From: an uncultured Bartonella sp.
Lineage (GTDB): Bacteria; Pseudomonadota; Alphaproteobacteria; Rhizobiales; Rhizobiaceae
Reading direction: 5' to 3'
Assembly: GCA_946480935.1 (NCBI GenBank)
Contig: CAMLLT010000003.1
Coordinates: 1-42,458 of the forward strand
Length of the DNA: 42,458 nucleotides
Part shown: positions 20,243-32,016 of the stretch, one piece after another
How the letters are laid out: every line of letters starts with the position of its first letter
Position numbering within the stretch: position 1 is the stretch's first letter
Position numbers and translations under genes: made by a program
The notes under the pieces: model-generated
Told to the model about the DNA's origin: nothing
Database searches by the model: none
Seen by the model: only the letters and a program-made list of their open reading frames with translations

Positions 20243-20276
20243 ATCAGAGCAGCACCGGCATCAGAGCAGCACCGGC
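20243..20276. repeat. 17-bp exact tandem duplication
   Basis: ATCAGAGCAGCACCGGC x2, between convergent mmcB and actR. Confidence 0.95.
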
Positions 20277-20319
20277 GCAAAAGTGCCAAGCGGCGTTCCG
20301 GTTTTCTTCAATTTTAATT

Positions 20320-20880
20320 TCAGCGCGGTGCACGCTTTGCCAGAATGCGTTGCAAGGTGCGCCGATGCATGTTGAGCCTGCGTGCCGTTTCAGAAACATT
20401 GCGGTCACACATTTCGTAGACGCGTTGGATGTGTTCCCAGCGTACCCGGTCTGCCGACATCGGATTTTCGGGAACAGGAGCTTTTTCACCGGCATGACGG
20501 GTAAGGGCTCCGAATATGTCATCGGCATCGGCAGGCTTCGAGAGATAGTCGATTGCTCCGAGTTTCACAGCATTGACAGCCGAAGCAATATTACCGTAAC
20601 CGGTCAATACAATCATATGGGTGTCGGGGCGGATTTTGCGAATTTCTTCAATGACATCAAGACCATTGCCATCGCCCAATTTCAGATCGACGACAGCATA
20701 TGCCGGTGGACTATGGCGTACATTGGCAATCCCGTCCTGCACTGATTCGGCCGTTGTCACGGTGAAGCCACGTGCTTCCATAGCGCGCGCCAAACGATGA
20801 AGAAACGGCTTGTCGTCGTCAACCAGAAGCAATGAAGCGTCAGCTCCGATTGCGTCCTGATCATGTGCAGTATCAGTCAT
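20320..20880 (-). CDS. actR: ActR/PrrA/RegA family redox response regulator
   Basis: Receiver domain LLVDDDKPFLHRLARAMEARGF...VVDLKLGDGNGLDVI plus Fis-type HTH RVYEMCDRNVSETARRLNMHRRTLQRILAKRAPR. Confidence 0.93.
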   Translation of the reverse strand: MTDTAHDQDAIGADASLLLVDDDKPFLHRLARAMEARGFTVTTAESVQDGIANVRHSPPAYAVVDLKLGDGNGLDVIEEIRKIRPDTHMIVLTGYGNIASAVNAVKLGAIDYLSKPADADDIFGALTRHAGEKAPVPENPMSADRVRWEHIQRVYEMCDRNVSETARRLNMHRRTLQRILAKRAPR

Positions 20881-20963
20881 GCAATGTCCTTTATTCGGTC
20901 GTTTTGAAAATGTACCTTCGGGTTGTCAACATTAGCCTTGACTGCGACAAAATGTCAAATCAT

Positions 20964-22259
20964 CTAGGACTTGGTTAAGCCCTTTCGGCTCCACGCCAGA
21001 TAAACCTCTGCACCGAACTCTTTTTTCGGACTATTTCTGAAACGCAAGACTGCTCCGGATCTTTCGAGAAGTGTTTTGGCAATAAACAATCCGAGCCCCA
21101 ATCCTCCGCCCTGACTATCTGTATGACGGCTTGTGGTATAGGGTTCGCCAATACGATCGAGAATAGACGGGTCATAACCATGGCCATCGTCGATAATGGT
21201 GAGGGCTACATATTTTTCATTCCATTTATATTGGATGATGACTTTGCTGCGTGCAAAATCAACGGCATTTTCCAATAAATTGCCAAGGCCATAAAGTATG
21301 CCGGGGTTTCTTGGAAAAACCGGTTCTTCGCCAATTGTTTCACCCTTGTCGATAACAATATCGATGCCGAATTCGCGAAGCGGTTCCGAAACTTCTTCTA
21401 GAAGTTCGAGAAGAGTGAGATGTGAAAGATGTTCTTCACCTTCGCTGGAAAGTGTCGTCAAACGTTTCAATATATTCCGGCATCTCTCTGTCTGGCTTAA
21501 CAGAAGACGCAAATCATCGCCAATTTCCGGATCATCCTTTAATCCGTTATACATTTCCTTGACGACAAGCTGGATTGTTGCAAGCGGAGTGCCGAGTTCG
21601 TGGGCTGCCGCTGCAGCAAGGCCATCCAGTTCGGATAGATGTTTTTCATGCTGCATAATAAGTTCGGTTGCGCTCAATGCATCGGCGAGACTTCGGGTTT
21701 CCTCTGCAACCCTATAGCCATAAGATGTAGTGAAAAGGAGCGAGGAAACAATCGCTGTCCATATACCGTCAACGAGAAGCCTTGGCGTTTCAATCGTTCG
21801 TCCCGAATACCAGGGTAAAGGTTCCGAATAAGTCGAGAGGAAACTTGCCAGAATGATAACCAGCAAATTGAGGAAAATAATGTGTTTTCCGGGTAGAGAC
21901 GTTGCAGATATAACCGCCGGAGCAATCAATAAAACCGAGAAGGGGTTTTGCAGACCGCCTGTCAAATAAAGCAGAGCGGCATATTGCAAAATATCGACAC
22001 CCAGAATGGCAGTAGCAACATTGGAAGATAGCCGGTCATTGATCGAATAAAAGAATGTCAGAAAAATATTGAGCCAGATGGATGCGGCGATCAATATTGC
22101 GCAGGGGACAATCGGAAACTTGAATCCGAGATAGACGGAAACAAAAGCAATTGTTATCGTCTGGCTGAAAATTGCAAGCCAGCGGATGCGAATAAGCGTT
22201 GTCGAACGCAAGCGGCGCGAATAGGTGGATGTGCGTCGAAAAAATTCCTTTTCCATCAA
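20964..22259 (-). CDS. actS: ActS/PrrB/RegB family redox-sensitive histidine kinase
   Basis: GGLQNPFSVLL (GGXXNPF), H-box AAAHELGTPLATIQLV, TERCRNILKRL (conserved Cys), GGGLGLGLFIAKTLLERSGA. Confidence 0.93.
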   Translation of the reverse strand: MMEKEFFRRTSTYSRRLRSTTLIRIRWLAIFSQTITIAFVSVYLGFKFPIVPCAILIAASIWLNIFLTFFYSINDRLSSNVATAILGVDILQYAALLYLTGGLQNPFSVLLIAPAVISATSLPGKHIIFLNLLVIILASFLSTYSEPLPWYSGRTIETPRLLVDGIWTAIVSSLLFTTSYGYRVAEETRSLADALSATELIMQHEKHLSELDGLAAAAAHELGTPLATIQLVVKEMYNGLKDDPEIGDDLRLLLSQTERCRNILKRLTTLSSEGEEHLSHLTLLELLEEVSEPLREFGIDIVIDKGETIGEEPVFPRNPGILYGLGNLLENAVDFARSKVIIQYKWNEKYVALTIIDDGHGYDPSILDRIGEPYTTSRHTDSQGGGLGLGLFIAKTLLERSGAVLRFRNSPKKEFGAEVYLAWSRKGLTKS

Positions 22260-22357
22260 TTTTGCCTTTGCGAAGTGAGCTTAACTGTTTATTCGGAAAA
22301 CCGGTTAAACGAAACAATGTCGTTTGATAACGTTTAAAGCCGATATTCGGCTTCATT

Positions 22358-24868
22358 TCAACTGCCGCGCGGTTTTGCACGCCGTGTCGGAAGTGCGGAA
22401 AGCGGGTCTTCCGGCCACGGGTGTTTGGGGTAGCGCCCGCGCATTTCAGCTCTTACATCAGCCCATGAACCGCGCCAGAAGCCCGGCAGATCACGCGTGA
22501 TCTGTATTGGCCGGTGGGAAGGGGAAAGAAGTTCGAGAACAAGCGGTATATGCCCATCGGCAATGGAAGGATGTTGACTTAGCCCGAATAATTCCTGAAC
22601 GCGAACAGAGATGAGAGGTGCTTCCCCTTCATAATTGATCGGAATATGAGACCCTGTCGGTACGGTAAAATGGGTGGGGGCTTTTTTGTCTATTTCGTTT
22701 TGAAGCTGATAAGGCACAAGCGATATAAGCCCATTATAAATAACTTTCCCGCTTATTGTATCAATCCGTGCTTCTCCGTGAAGAAAAGGCAACAGCCAGT
22801 CGTCGAGCTTTTTTAACAGTTCTTCATCCGACATATCAGGCCATGGTTCGCCCAAACCACGGTGTAACCATTGAAGACGGTGTCTTAGTGCAAGGGTTTC
22901 TTTTGTCCATGGAAGGAGATCAAGTCCGTGATAGCGTATAGCCTTGATAATAGCATGATCGGCTTCTTCACCCGAGGGGAGGGGAAGCGGTTTTTCGCTT
23001 AAATTGATTGCTCCAAGTTTTTGAATTTCTCGTGCTCGGAAAGAACGCGATTGCACATCGAAAGAAAGATCTTTGTGGCGTTCTATTTTATCAGCCAGAA
23101 CATTGCGGATTGTTTCTTCGTCGATTTTTGCAGCGGCAAGAACACGCGCTTCTTCGGCTTTTCCCATCATATCGGCAACCACCAGATAATCCGCTTTGAA
23201 AAAAGGCGAAACTTCATCAACGGCAACGCCTCTTCCATTGGCAAGCAAAAAACGCCCCTTGTTGCCCCTTGCTTTTGCAACACGGTCAGGCCAAGCCAAA
23301 AGTAGGAGCCGCCCTGCTTGATCGACAGAAAGCGCGGCCGAATTTTCAAACCCGACTTTGCTTGCGGGCTCGCTCTCAGGCGATTGTCCTTTGGCAAATT
23401 GTCCGTTAACAAGGCGTTGAACGAGCAAGCGCGATTTTTTTGACCGGTCGGATTGATCGGTGCGGAATTTTTCAATTCTGCGCCCGATATCGTCGTCGTT
23501 TCCACCAAGTCCCCGTTCTGTCAAAATTATGGCAATCTCGCTCGCCAAGCGTGTCTCTTCTATGGTTTTTGTTTTGATAAGCATGGCAGAGAGTCGCACC
23601 GGCAAAGCCGTTTCACGCATTTTCTTGCCAATGGGTGTGATGCGGCCGGTTTCATCAATTGCATCAAGTTTTCTTAACAATTCGCGTGCTTCAACGATTT
23701 GCGGTTTTGGCGGCGGGTCAAGAAAGACAAGTTTTGATAAATCGGTAATTCCGAATGCAGCACTATCAAGCACAAGGTTGGAAAGATCGGCTGAAAATAT
23801 TTCAGGTGTTTGAAAATCCTGAAGCGATGAGGTTTGTCCTTCGTGCCAAAGGCGCACCGCAATGCCACGCGCCGTTCTTCCTGCGCGACCGGCGCGCTGG
23901 TCGACAGAAGCGCGCGAAGCTCTCACTGTTTCAAGTCTTGTAACGCCTGTCGAAGGTTCAAAAACCGGCACACGGGAAAGTCCGCTATCAATAACAACGC
24001 CGATACCGTCAATGGTGAGAGACGTTTCGGCAATGGAGGTTGCAAGAACAACTTTACGACGCCCCTGATCAGCGGGTTTAATTGCTATATCCTGTTTTTT
24101 GATGTCCATGGCTCCGTAAAGAGGCGCAATAATGGTATTTTTATCAACCGTGTTGGCAAGCAATTGTGCCGTTTTTTTTATTTCTCTTTGTCCGGGAAGA
24201 AAGGCGAGAATACTTTCACGCTGAGACGACAACCAATGACGGATGGCTTTTGCCATAGCTTCTTCGATAGTGTCAGTGGCCTTTCGTGGTTGATAGACAA
24301 TATCGACGGGAAAGCTGCGCCCTTTTGATTCAATCAAAGGTGCTCCTTGAAGGACTTTGGCAATTCTTGCTCCATCAAGCGTTGCCGACATGACAAGAAT
24401 TTTTAAATCGGGGCGCAACCCCTCCATTATATCAAGCGTCAATGCCAAACCGAAATCGGCATCAAGGCTACGCTCATGAAATTCGTCAAACAAAACTGCT
24501 GCCACCGACGATAATTCGGGGTCGTCGAGAACCATGCGTGAATATACGCCCTCGGTCACCACAATAATGCGCGTGCTTTTGGAGATTTTTTTATCAAAGC
24601 GCATGAGATAGCCGACAGTTTCACCGACTTTCTCACCAAGGCGGGATGCCATTTGTCGTGCCGCAGCGCGTGCTGCCAAGCGCCTTGGCTCAAGCAGAAT
24701 GATTTTTTTGTTTTTGCACCAATCCTGTTTTAACAGATGAAGTGGCACGAGCGTGGTTTTGCCAGCACCCGGCGGAGCAACAAGAACAGCTTTTCCATTC
24801 GAACCGAGAGCTTTGTCGAGCTCGGGAAGTGCTTCGGTAACTGGAAGGCTTGTGTTGTCTGGGGTCAT
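22358..24868 (-). CDS. hrpB: ATP-dependent helicase HrpB (DEAH box)
   Basis: 836 aa; VAPPGAGKTTLVPL, LFDEFHERSLDADFGL, VMSATLDG, DQRAGRAGRTARG, C-terminal WRGSWADVRAEMRGRYPKHPWPEDP. Confidence 0.96.
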   Translation of the reverse strand: MTPDNTSLPVTEALPELDKALGSNGKAVLVAPPGAGKTTLVPLHLLKQDWCKNKKIILLEPRRLAARAAARQMASRLGEKVGETVGYLMRFDKKISKSTRIIVVTEGVYSRMVLDDPELSSVAAVLFDEFHERSLDADFGLALTLDIMEGLRPDLKILVMSATLDGARIAKVLQGAPLIESKGRSFPVDIVYQPRKATDTIEEAMAKAIRHWLSSQRESILAFLPGQREIKKTAQLLANTVDKNTIIAPLYGAMDIKKQDIAIKPADQGRRKVVLATSIAETSLTIDGIGVVIDSGLSRVPVFEPSTGVTRLETVRASRASVDQRAGRAGRTARGIAVRLWHEGQTSSLQDFQTPEIFSADLSNLVLDSAAFGITDLSKLVFLDPPPKPQIVEARELLRKLDAIDETGRITPIGKKMRETALPVRLSAMLIKTKTIEETRLASEIAIILTERGLGGNDDDIGRRIEKFRTDQSDRSKKSRLLVQRLVNGQFAKGQSPESEPASKVGFENSAALSVDQAGRLLLLAWPDRVAKARGNKGRFLLANGRGVAVDEVSPFFKADYLVVADMMGKAEEARVLAAAKIDEETIRNVLADKIERHKDLSFDVQSRSFRAREIQKLGAINLSEKPLPLPSGEEADHAIIKAIRYHGLDLLPWTKETLALRHRLQWLHRGLGEPWPDMSDEELLKKLDDWLLPFLHGEARIDTISGKVIYNGLISLVPYQLQNEIDKKAPTHFTVPTGSHIPINYEGEAPLISVRVQELFGLSQHPSIADGHIPLVLELLSPSHRPIQITRDLPGFWRGSWADVRAEMRGRYPKHPWPEDPLSALPTRRAKPRGS

Positions 24869-25015
24869 AAGGTGTTTGTGGATAATTGTTGGCTGATCTT
24901 GAATGTGAACAAAAGAAATAGACTTTCATATACGAAATGCCAATAAATAAAACAGTGCCGATAGTTAAAACGTTGGAGGCGCTTAAAAAACGATCGGGGA
25001 GTTTTAAAAAATATT

Positions 25016-26011
25016 ATGGATAGGGTGAACGCCAACAGAAACGAAACAGCAGACGCTTTGCCGTTCAAAGAGCTGATTGATGCACTGGACAAAGGTTTTG
25101 CTATGGGGTGTGCCAAGCCCGAGCGCCAACATCTGAAATTGGGAAAAAAACAAAACAACCCGCCGATTATGTTGTTGATGCCGGCTTGGACAAACTCGGA
25201 AGTTGGACAACAATTTTTGGGCGTGAAAATTGTCAATGTTTTTCCTGACAACCGTTTGAAAAATCTGCCCGGTCTTACCTCTACTTATATCCTTTATGAT
25301 GGCGATACAGGCGAAGAGCTGGCAATATTTGACGGCAATACATTGACTGCCAGACGAACGGCAGCAACATCAGCTTTGGCAGCGCGTTATCTATCCTCGC
25401 CACAATCGGAGAAATTGGCTATTATCGGTGCCGGTGAAGTTGCGCAATTATTGGCTGATGCATTTTCTGCCGTCAGGCCTATCAAGAAAATAAGCATTTG
25501 GAACCGGACAAAAAAATCCGCTGAAAAATTGGGAAAACAGCTTGAAGATGCAGGCTTTTCTGTAACCATAGCAGATACAGCCGAAGAGGCAGTCAAGGGG
25601 GCGGATATTATCTCGGCAGCCACACTTTCAAATGAACCGATTATTCAAAAAAATTGGGTAAAGAAGGGCGCCCACGTTGATCTTATCGGTGCTTTCACGC
25701 CACAGATGCGTGAAGCTGATGATGATCTGATACGCCACGCCAAACTTTATATCGATACAGCCGAAGCCCTTGAAGAGGCAGGCGATTTATGTATTCCAAT
25801 CGGCAATGGCACAATAAAAAGGAGCGATATTCTAGCGACATTGAGCGATCTTGCTTTGTCAAAAGAACCGCCGGAACGAGGCAATGACGATATCACTTTG
25901 TTCAAGGCAGTAGGGTCCGCTCTTACAGATCTTTATGCTGCAAAACTTGCTTTTGAAACATTGTCTGAACGCCGTCGGGGTGAGAAGAATATTCGAGAGG
26001 AGAAAATATGA
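25016..26011 (+). CDS. Ornithine cyclodeaminase/mu-crystallin family protein (ketimine/pyrroline-carboxylate reductase-like)
   Basis: 331 aa; LVTSTYILYDGDTGEELAIFDGNTLTARRTAATSALAARYL-type region (GLTSTYILYDGDTGE...), Rossmann LAIIGAGEVAQLL, DLIGAFTPQMREADDDLI. Confidence 0.88.
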   Translation: MDRVNANRNETADALPFKELIDALDKGFAMGCAKPERQHLKLGKKQNNPPIMLLMPAWTNSEVGQQFLGVKIVNVFPDNRLKNLPGLTSTYILYDGDTGEELAIFDGNTLTARRTAATSALAARYLSSPQSEKLAIIGAGEVAQLLADAFSAVRPIKKISIWNRTKKSAEKLGKQLEDAGFSVTIADTAEEAVKGADIISAATLSNEPIIQKNWVKKGAHVDLIGAFTPQMREADDDLIRHAKLYIDTAEALEEAGDLCIPIGNGTIKRSDILATLSDLALSKEPPERGNDDITLFKAVGSALTDLYAAKLAFETLSERRRGEKNIREEKI

Positions 26012-26361
26012 CTATAAAACGGATTGATGCGAATAAGAGGATGAGCGAAGCCGTGATCTATAACGGTATGGTTTTTCTTTCAGGGCAGGTCGGGAGCCCC
26101 GGAAAAACCACCAGAGAACAAACAATCGAGGCGCTCTCGTCAATCGATCAATTGTTAGCAAAGGCCGGAACCGATAAATCCCGTTTATTATCCGCAACAA
26201 TCTGGCTTGCCGATATGGTGGATTTCGACATTATGAACGAGGTTTGGGAAGCGTGGCTGGAAAAAGGCGCGGCTCCGACAAGAGCAACCTGTGAAGCGCA
26301 ACTTGCTTCTCCTCTCTATCGGGTAGAAATAATCGTCACGGCCGCTTTGGAAAAAAATTAA
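26008..26361 (+). CDS. RidA/YjgF family protein
   Basis: 117 aa; SEAVIYNGMVFLSGQVG...EQTIEALSSIDQLLAKAGTDKSRLLSATIWLADMVDFDIMNEVWEAWL; ATGA overlap with preceding ORF. Confidence 0.92.
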   Translation: MTIKRIDANKRMSEAVIYNGMVFLSGQVGSPGKTTREQTIEALSSIDQLLAKAGTDKSRLLSATIWLADMVDFDIMNEVWEAWLEKGAAPTRATCEAQLASPLYRVEIIVTAALEKN

Positions 26362-26864
26362 CCGAATGATTTCGTTTTAAAGTTTGGATTTTTTAAAGCC
26401 CCGAAGATAAATATTCAGGGCAGAAAAACGTAAACGCTTTTTTTGATGTTGGCGGAAAGAGTTATGATTTCTTAATGTTGTTTTTCCCGGCAATAAGAGA
26501 CTTCTTTCCGGAAGCTCCGGAGAGGGACGCTGGCGCTTTTGCGGAACTTGAAAGAACGCCATTGGAAAAACGAACTTTTTCAAACTTTGGGTAAACAGAT
26601 AAAATCAGACGGCATGCGTCATCACGTTGATTTTATATGTTTTAAAACAAAGCAATCAGAGGCAAAATTTTTAAGCGTGAAACGATCATTTTGCATCGGG
26701 ATAAAAAGCAATTTGACACGCGCCGATATGAAAGAAATTATATTTATTCGAGTAATTCTTGCAGAGACGATTTTTATAAGTTTTTGTGCTTTTCTGAAAT
26801 AAAGCCGAATAGACTATAAAGCTCTTCCTGTAGAGGCCGGTTGAACCCTCTATCCACGAGAAAA

Positions 26865-26939
26865 ATGCTGAAAAAACTTGGTAAATCAAGGCTCATGGCG
26901 TATAAATAAAGGGCTTATCCGCCTTGATTCGTAAGGCGG
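26865..26939 (+). promoter_or_regulatory. Candidate gyrB leader: short ORF plus mutually exclusive hairpins
   Basis: 14-codon ORF MLKKLGKSRLMAYK* (26865-26909); AATCAAGGC (26884-26892) complementary to GCCTTGATT (26921-26929), which overlaps the 5' arm of CCGCCTT/AAGGCGG hairpin (26919-26939). Confidence 0.35.
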
Positions 26940-26974
26940 TTTAACATCTTGTTTTTAAAGCAGAAATGGACTGA

Positions 26975-29407
<2,433 letters not shown>

Positions 29408-29485
29408 TTGGTGTGAAACAGGCCGGAAAGCTTGGGACGCCGGAAATGAACGACTGTTGATGAAAGTTTTTGGCACAAAAACTGC

Positions 29486-29523
29486 AATAGTCAAATTCGG
29501 GTAAAATAGTCAAATTCGGGTAA
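29486..29523. repeat. 19-bp exact tandem duplication downstream of gyrB
   Basis: AATAGTCAAATTCGGGTAA x2. Confidence 0.95.
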
Positions 29524-29552
29524 AATCGCGGTTGTTTTATAAAATTTTTTGC

Positions 29553-29581
29553 AAGCCGGCCTTTTCAGGGGCCGGTTTTTT
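29553..29581 (+). terminator. Intrinsic terminator downstream of gyrB
   Basis: GCCGGCC-TTTTCAGG-GGCCGGTTTTTTA. Confidence 0.85.
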
Positions 29582-30521
29582 ATTGCCTTCAAGGACATGA
29601 AAAATTCATGCCCCCGAAATGGGAAAGCTTTTTAAAAGAAAAAGCGCTTTGAGTTATGAGACCTAAAAATCCTGTGGCAGTCAATCATTGGACTTTGAAT
29701 AACAATTGTCAAAACGCCATGAAGTGTCATTTAGGAAACTGCAATAGACGGTATGGTTTAAAAAATAACGTTATTTCAAATGATGGTCGCATTCTCCTAG
29801 TGACACCGCCATCATGTCTCTCACGCCGGATCCGAACAATAGAAGAAACTTGTTTTCAATCTGAACGCGTTTTCTTCATTCTATCGTTCCGGACCAAAGG
29901 AATAACCGGTTCTATCGAGCGGTCGAGGTGAATGAAGTTCGCCGGTCTTTTTGATGACTTCGTTCAGTCTCCTTTCAGCTTTTCTGGAGTTTTTAATCTA
30001 TTCAAGGTGCAAAATTGAAAGAACTAGGTTCGATAATTGATACCTGTTGGGCTTAGTTTTCCACCAACGCGATTTTTCAGCCGATATCCGATAACCCAAT
30101 AGAAGACAAAACGGGTGACAGGTGCAATCGGCAGATAACCAAGCCCGAGGAGGGACGGTGGGCAAAAGAGGTAGAGGTAATAGGTAGGGGCTAAAAAATT
30201 TTTTGTGACGTAGATCATTGCCATTGGTAAATCATTCTTGGCAAGCGAGCAGAAAGCCGCGAACCTCTATAAAAATAGGCAAATGGTGTTTGGAATTTAT
30301 ATAAGCCTGAAAGCTGAAACAAAAAGGTTCATAAAAATTAGTCAACTATTGGCGAAATATGATAGCCACGGAAAAACAGTTTTTCGCCAAAGGTTTCTAC
30401 AAGCTGTTAACTCGCCCGCCTTGAAAGCACAATTTAGATTAGAAAATAGGCGTTCCATTTTGTGAAGCAAAAAACGGGAACGACATTGCCCCCCCCGCTG
30501 TTGTCGGCTCCAAATGTGCAC

Positions 30522-30556
30522 AAAAAACCTCCCGCCGCTTGAAAGTGACGGGAGGG
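30522..30556 (-). terminator. Intrinsic terminator downstream of pncB
   Basis: On minus strand: CCTCCCGTCACTTTCAAGCGGCGGGAGGTTTTTTG. Confidence 0.88.
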
Positions 30557-30593
30557 ATAAAAACAGCATGAAAAATGAACGGAAAAGAGTTTT

Positions 30594-31895
30594 TTAAACC
30601 CTGACCGGTTTCGACACACGTTCCTCATTGCCAAAGAATTGCAGGTAACGGCGAATTTCACTTGGCTCGCCAATGGCTTTTTCAGGATTATCCGAAAGTT
30701 TGACAGCCGGTCTGCCATTCGCATGGGTAACCTTGCAAACAAGAGAAATTGCATCGAGTTCCTTGATGTCATCGGGAGCACAACCGGCAAAATCATTGGT
30801 CAGATTGGTTCCCCAGCCGAAGCTCATGCGAACGCGCCCCTGAAAATGCTTGTAAGTTTCTTCAATAGTATCGACATCCAATGCATCGGAAAAAACAATA
30901 AGTTTTTCGCGCGGGTCTTTGCCTTGGTCTTTCCACCACTTGATGATGCGTTCACCTCCCTCGATTGGCGGCGCACTATCCGGACGAAAACCGGTCCAGT
31001 CTGCCACCCATTGAGGTGCATTGCGCAAGAACGCCGCTGTACCGAAAGCATCGGGCAGTGCAACCAGAAGATTGCCGCCATAATAACGGTTCCAATCCTG
31101 CATAATCCGATAAGGAGCTGTGCGCAATTCCTCATCATTATTGGCAAGGGCTGCAACAACCATCGGCAGTTCATGGGCGTTGGTGCCGATTGCTTCCAAA
31201 TCATTGTTCATTGCCAGAAGCACGTTGGAAGTACCGGTAAATGAACGCCCGATTCCTTCTTTCAATGCTTCAACGCACCAGCGTTGCCATAAAAATGAAT
31301 GGCGGCGACGCGTACCGAAATCGGAAATACGAATGTCAGGATATTTTTTTAGCCGCTCGACCTTGCTCCACATTTTGGCTTTTGCACGAGCGTAGAGAAT
31401 GTCGAGTTCAAATCGTCCGAGATTGCGCATGGCTGCACGCGAACGCAATTCATTGATGATCGAGAGCGCAGGTATTTCCCACATTGTGGTGTGGGTCCAT
31501 GGTCCCTCGAAATTCAAAATATATTGCCCGTCTTTACGTGTCAGCTCGTAATCAGGCAATTGGAAGCCTTGAAGCCAATGGAGAAAATCGGGTGTGAAAA
31601 TCTGTTTGCGACCGTAAAATGTATTACCGGCAAGCCAGATCATTTCCTTTTTGGTAAATTTCAAAGTGCGGGCATGGTCAAGCTGCGCCCGCAATTCCGA
31701 TTCATCAATTTCATCGGCAAGCCGAACCGTTTTTGTCCGGTTAATCAATGAAAAAGTAACATCAACATCCGAATAAAGTCCCCAAATCATTTGCAACATC
31801 AGGAACTTATAGAAATCGGTATCAAGCAGTGATCTTATTATCGGATCAAGCTTCCAGGTGTGATTATATACACGTTCTGCGATATCAATTTGCGC
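30594..31895 (-). CDS. pncB: Nicotinate phosphoribosyltransferase
   Basis: [70 protein letters not shown]...[12 protein letters not shown]; start [19 protein letters not shown] preferred (ORF extends to 31931). Confidence 0.96.
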   Translation of the reverse strand, partial: AQIDIAERVYNHTWKLDPIIRSLLDTDFYKFLMLQMIWGLYSDVDVTFSLINRTKTVRLADEIDESELRAQLDHARTLKFTKKEMIWLAGNTFYGRKQIFTPDFLHWLQGFQLPDYELTRKDGQYILNFEGPWTHTTMWEIPALSIINELRSRAAMRNLGRFELDILYARAKAKMWSKVERLKKYPDIRISDFGTRRRHSFLWQRWCVEALKEGIGRSFTGTSNVLLAMNNDLEAIGTNAHELPMVVAALANNDEELRTAPYRIMQDWNRYYGGNLLVALPDAFGTAAFLRNAPQWVADWTGFRPDSAPPIEGGERIIKWWKDQGKDPREKLIVFSDALDVDTIEETYKHFQGRVRMSFGWGTNLTNDFAGCAPDDIKELDAISLVCKVTHANGRPAVKLSDNPEKAIGEPSEIRRYLQFFGNEERVSKPVRV

Positions 31896-31986
31896 CATAG
31901 CACTTTCAATCTGTTTGTTGCCTCTACCCAATGGGAAGAACGTTACCTTGATAAACGAACAAAGGAAAGTAAAGCCTTCGCGAGGA

Positions 31987-32016
31987 ACTTCAAGGAGTCT
32001 TTAGACTCCTTGAAGT
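31987..32016. repeat. 14-bp perfect inverted repeat with 2-nt centre, between cyclic glucan synthetase and pncB
   Basis: ACTTCAAGGAGTCT-TT-AGACTCCTTGAAGT; abuts the stop codon of the glucan synthetase gene. Confidence 0.9.

Noticed and set aside
26539-26889. ORFs 26539-26802 (+) and 26686-26889 (-) upstream of gyrB
   Set aside because: No recognisable domain, no good RBS, low-complexity composition; treated as non-coding.
30489-30496. C8 homopolymer as a phase-variation tract
   Set aside because: Located in a non-coding spacer beyond the pncB terminator, with no ORF or promoter it would clearly switch.
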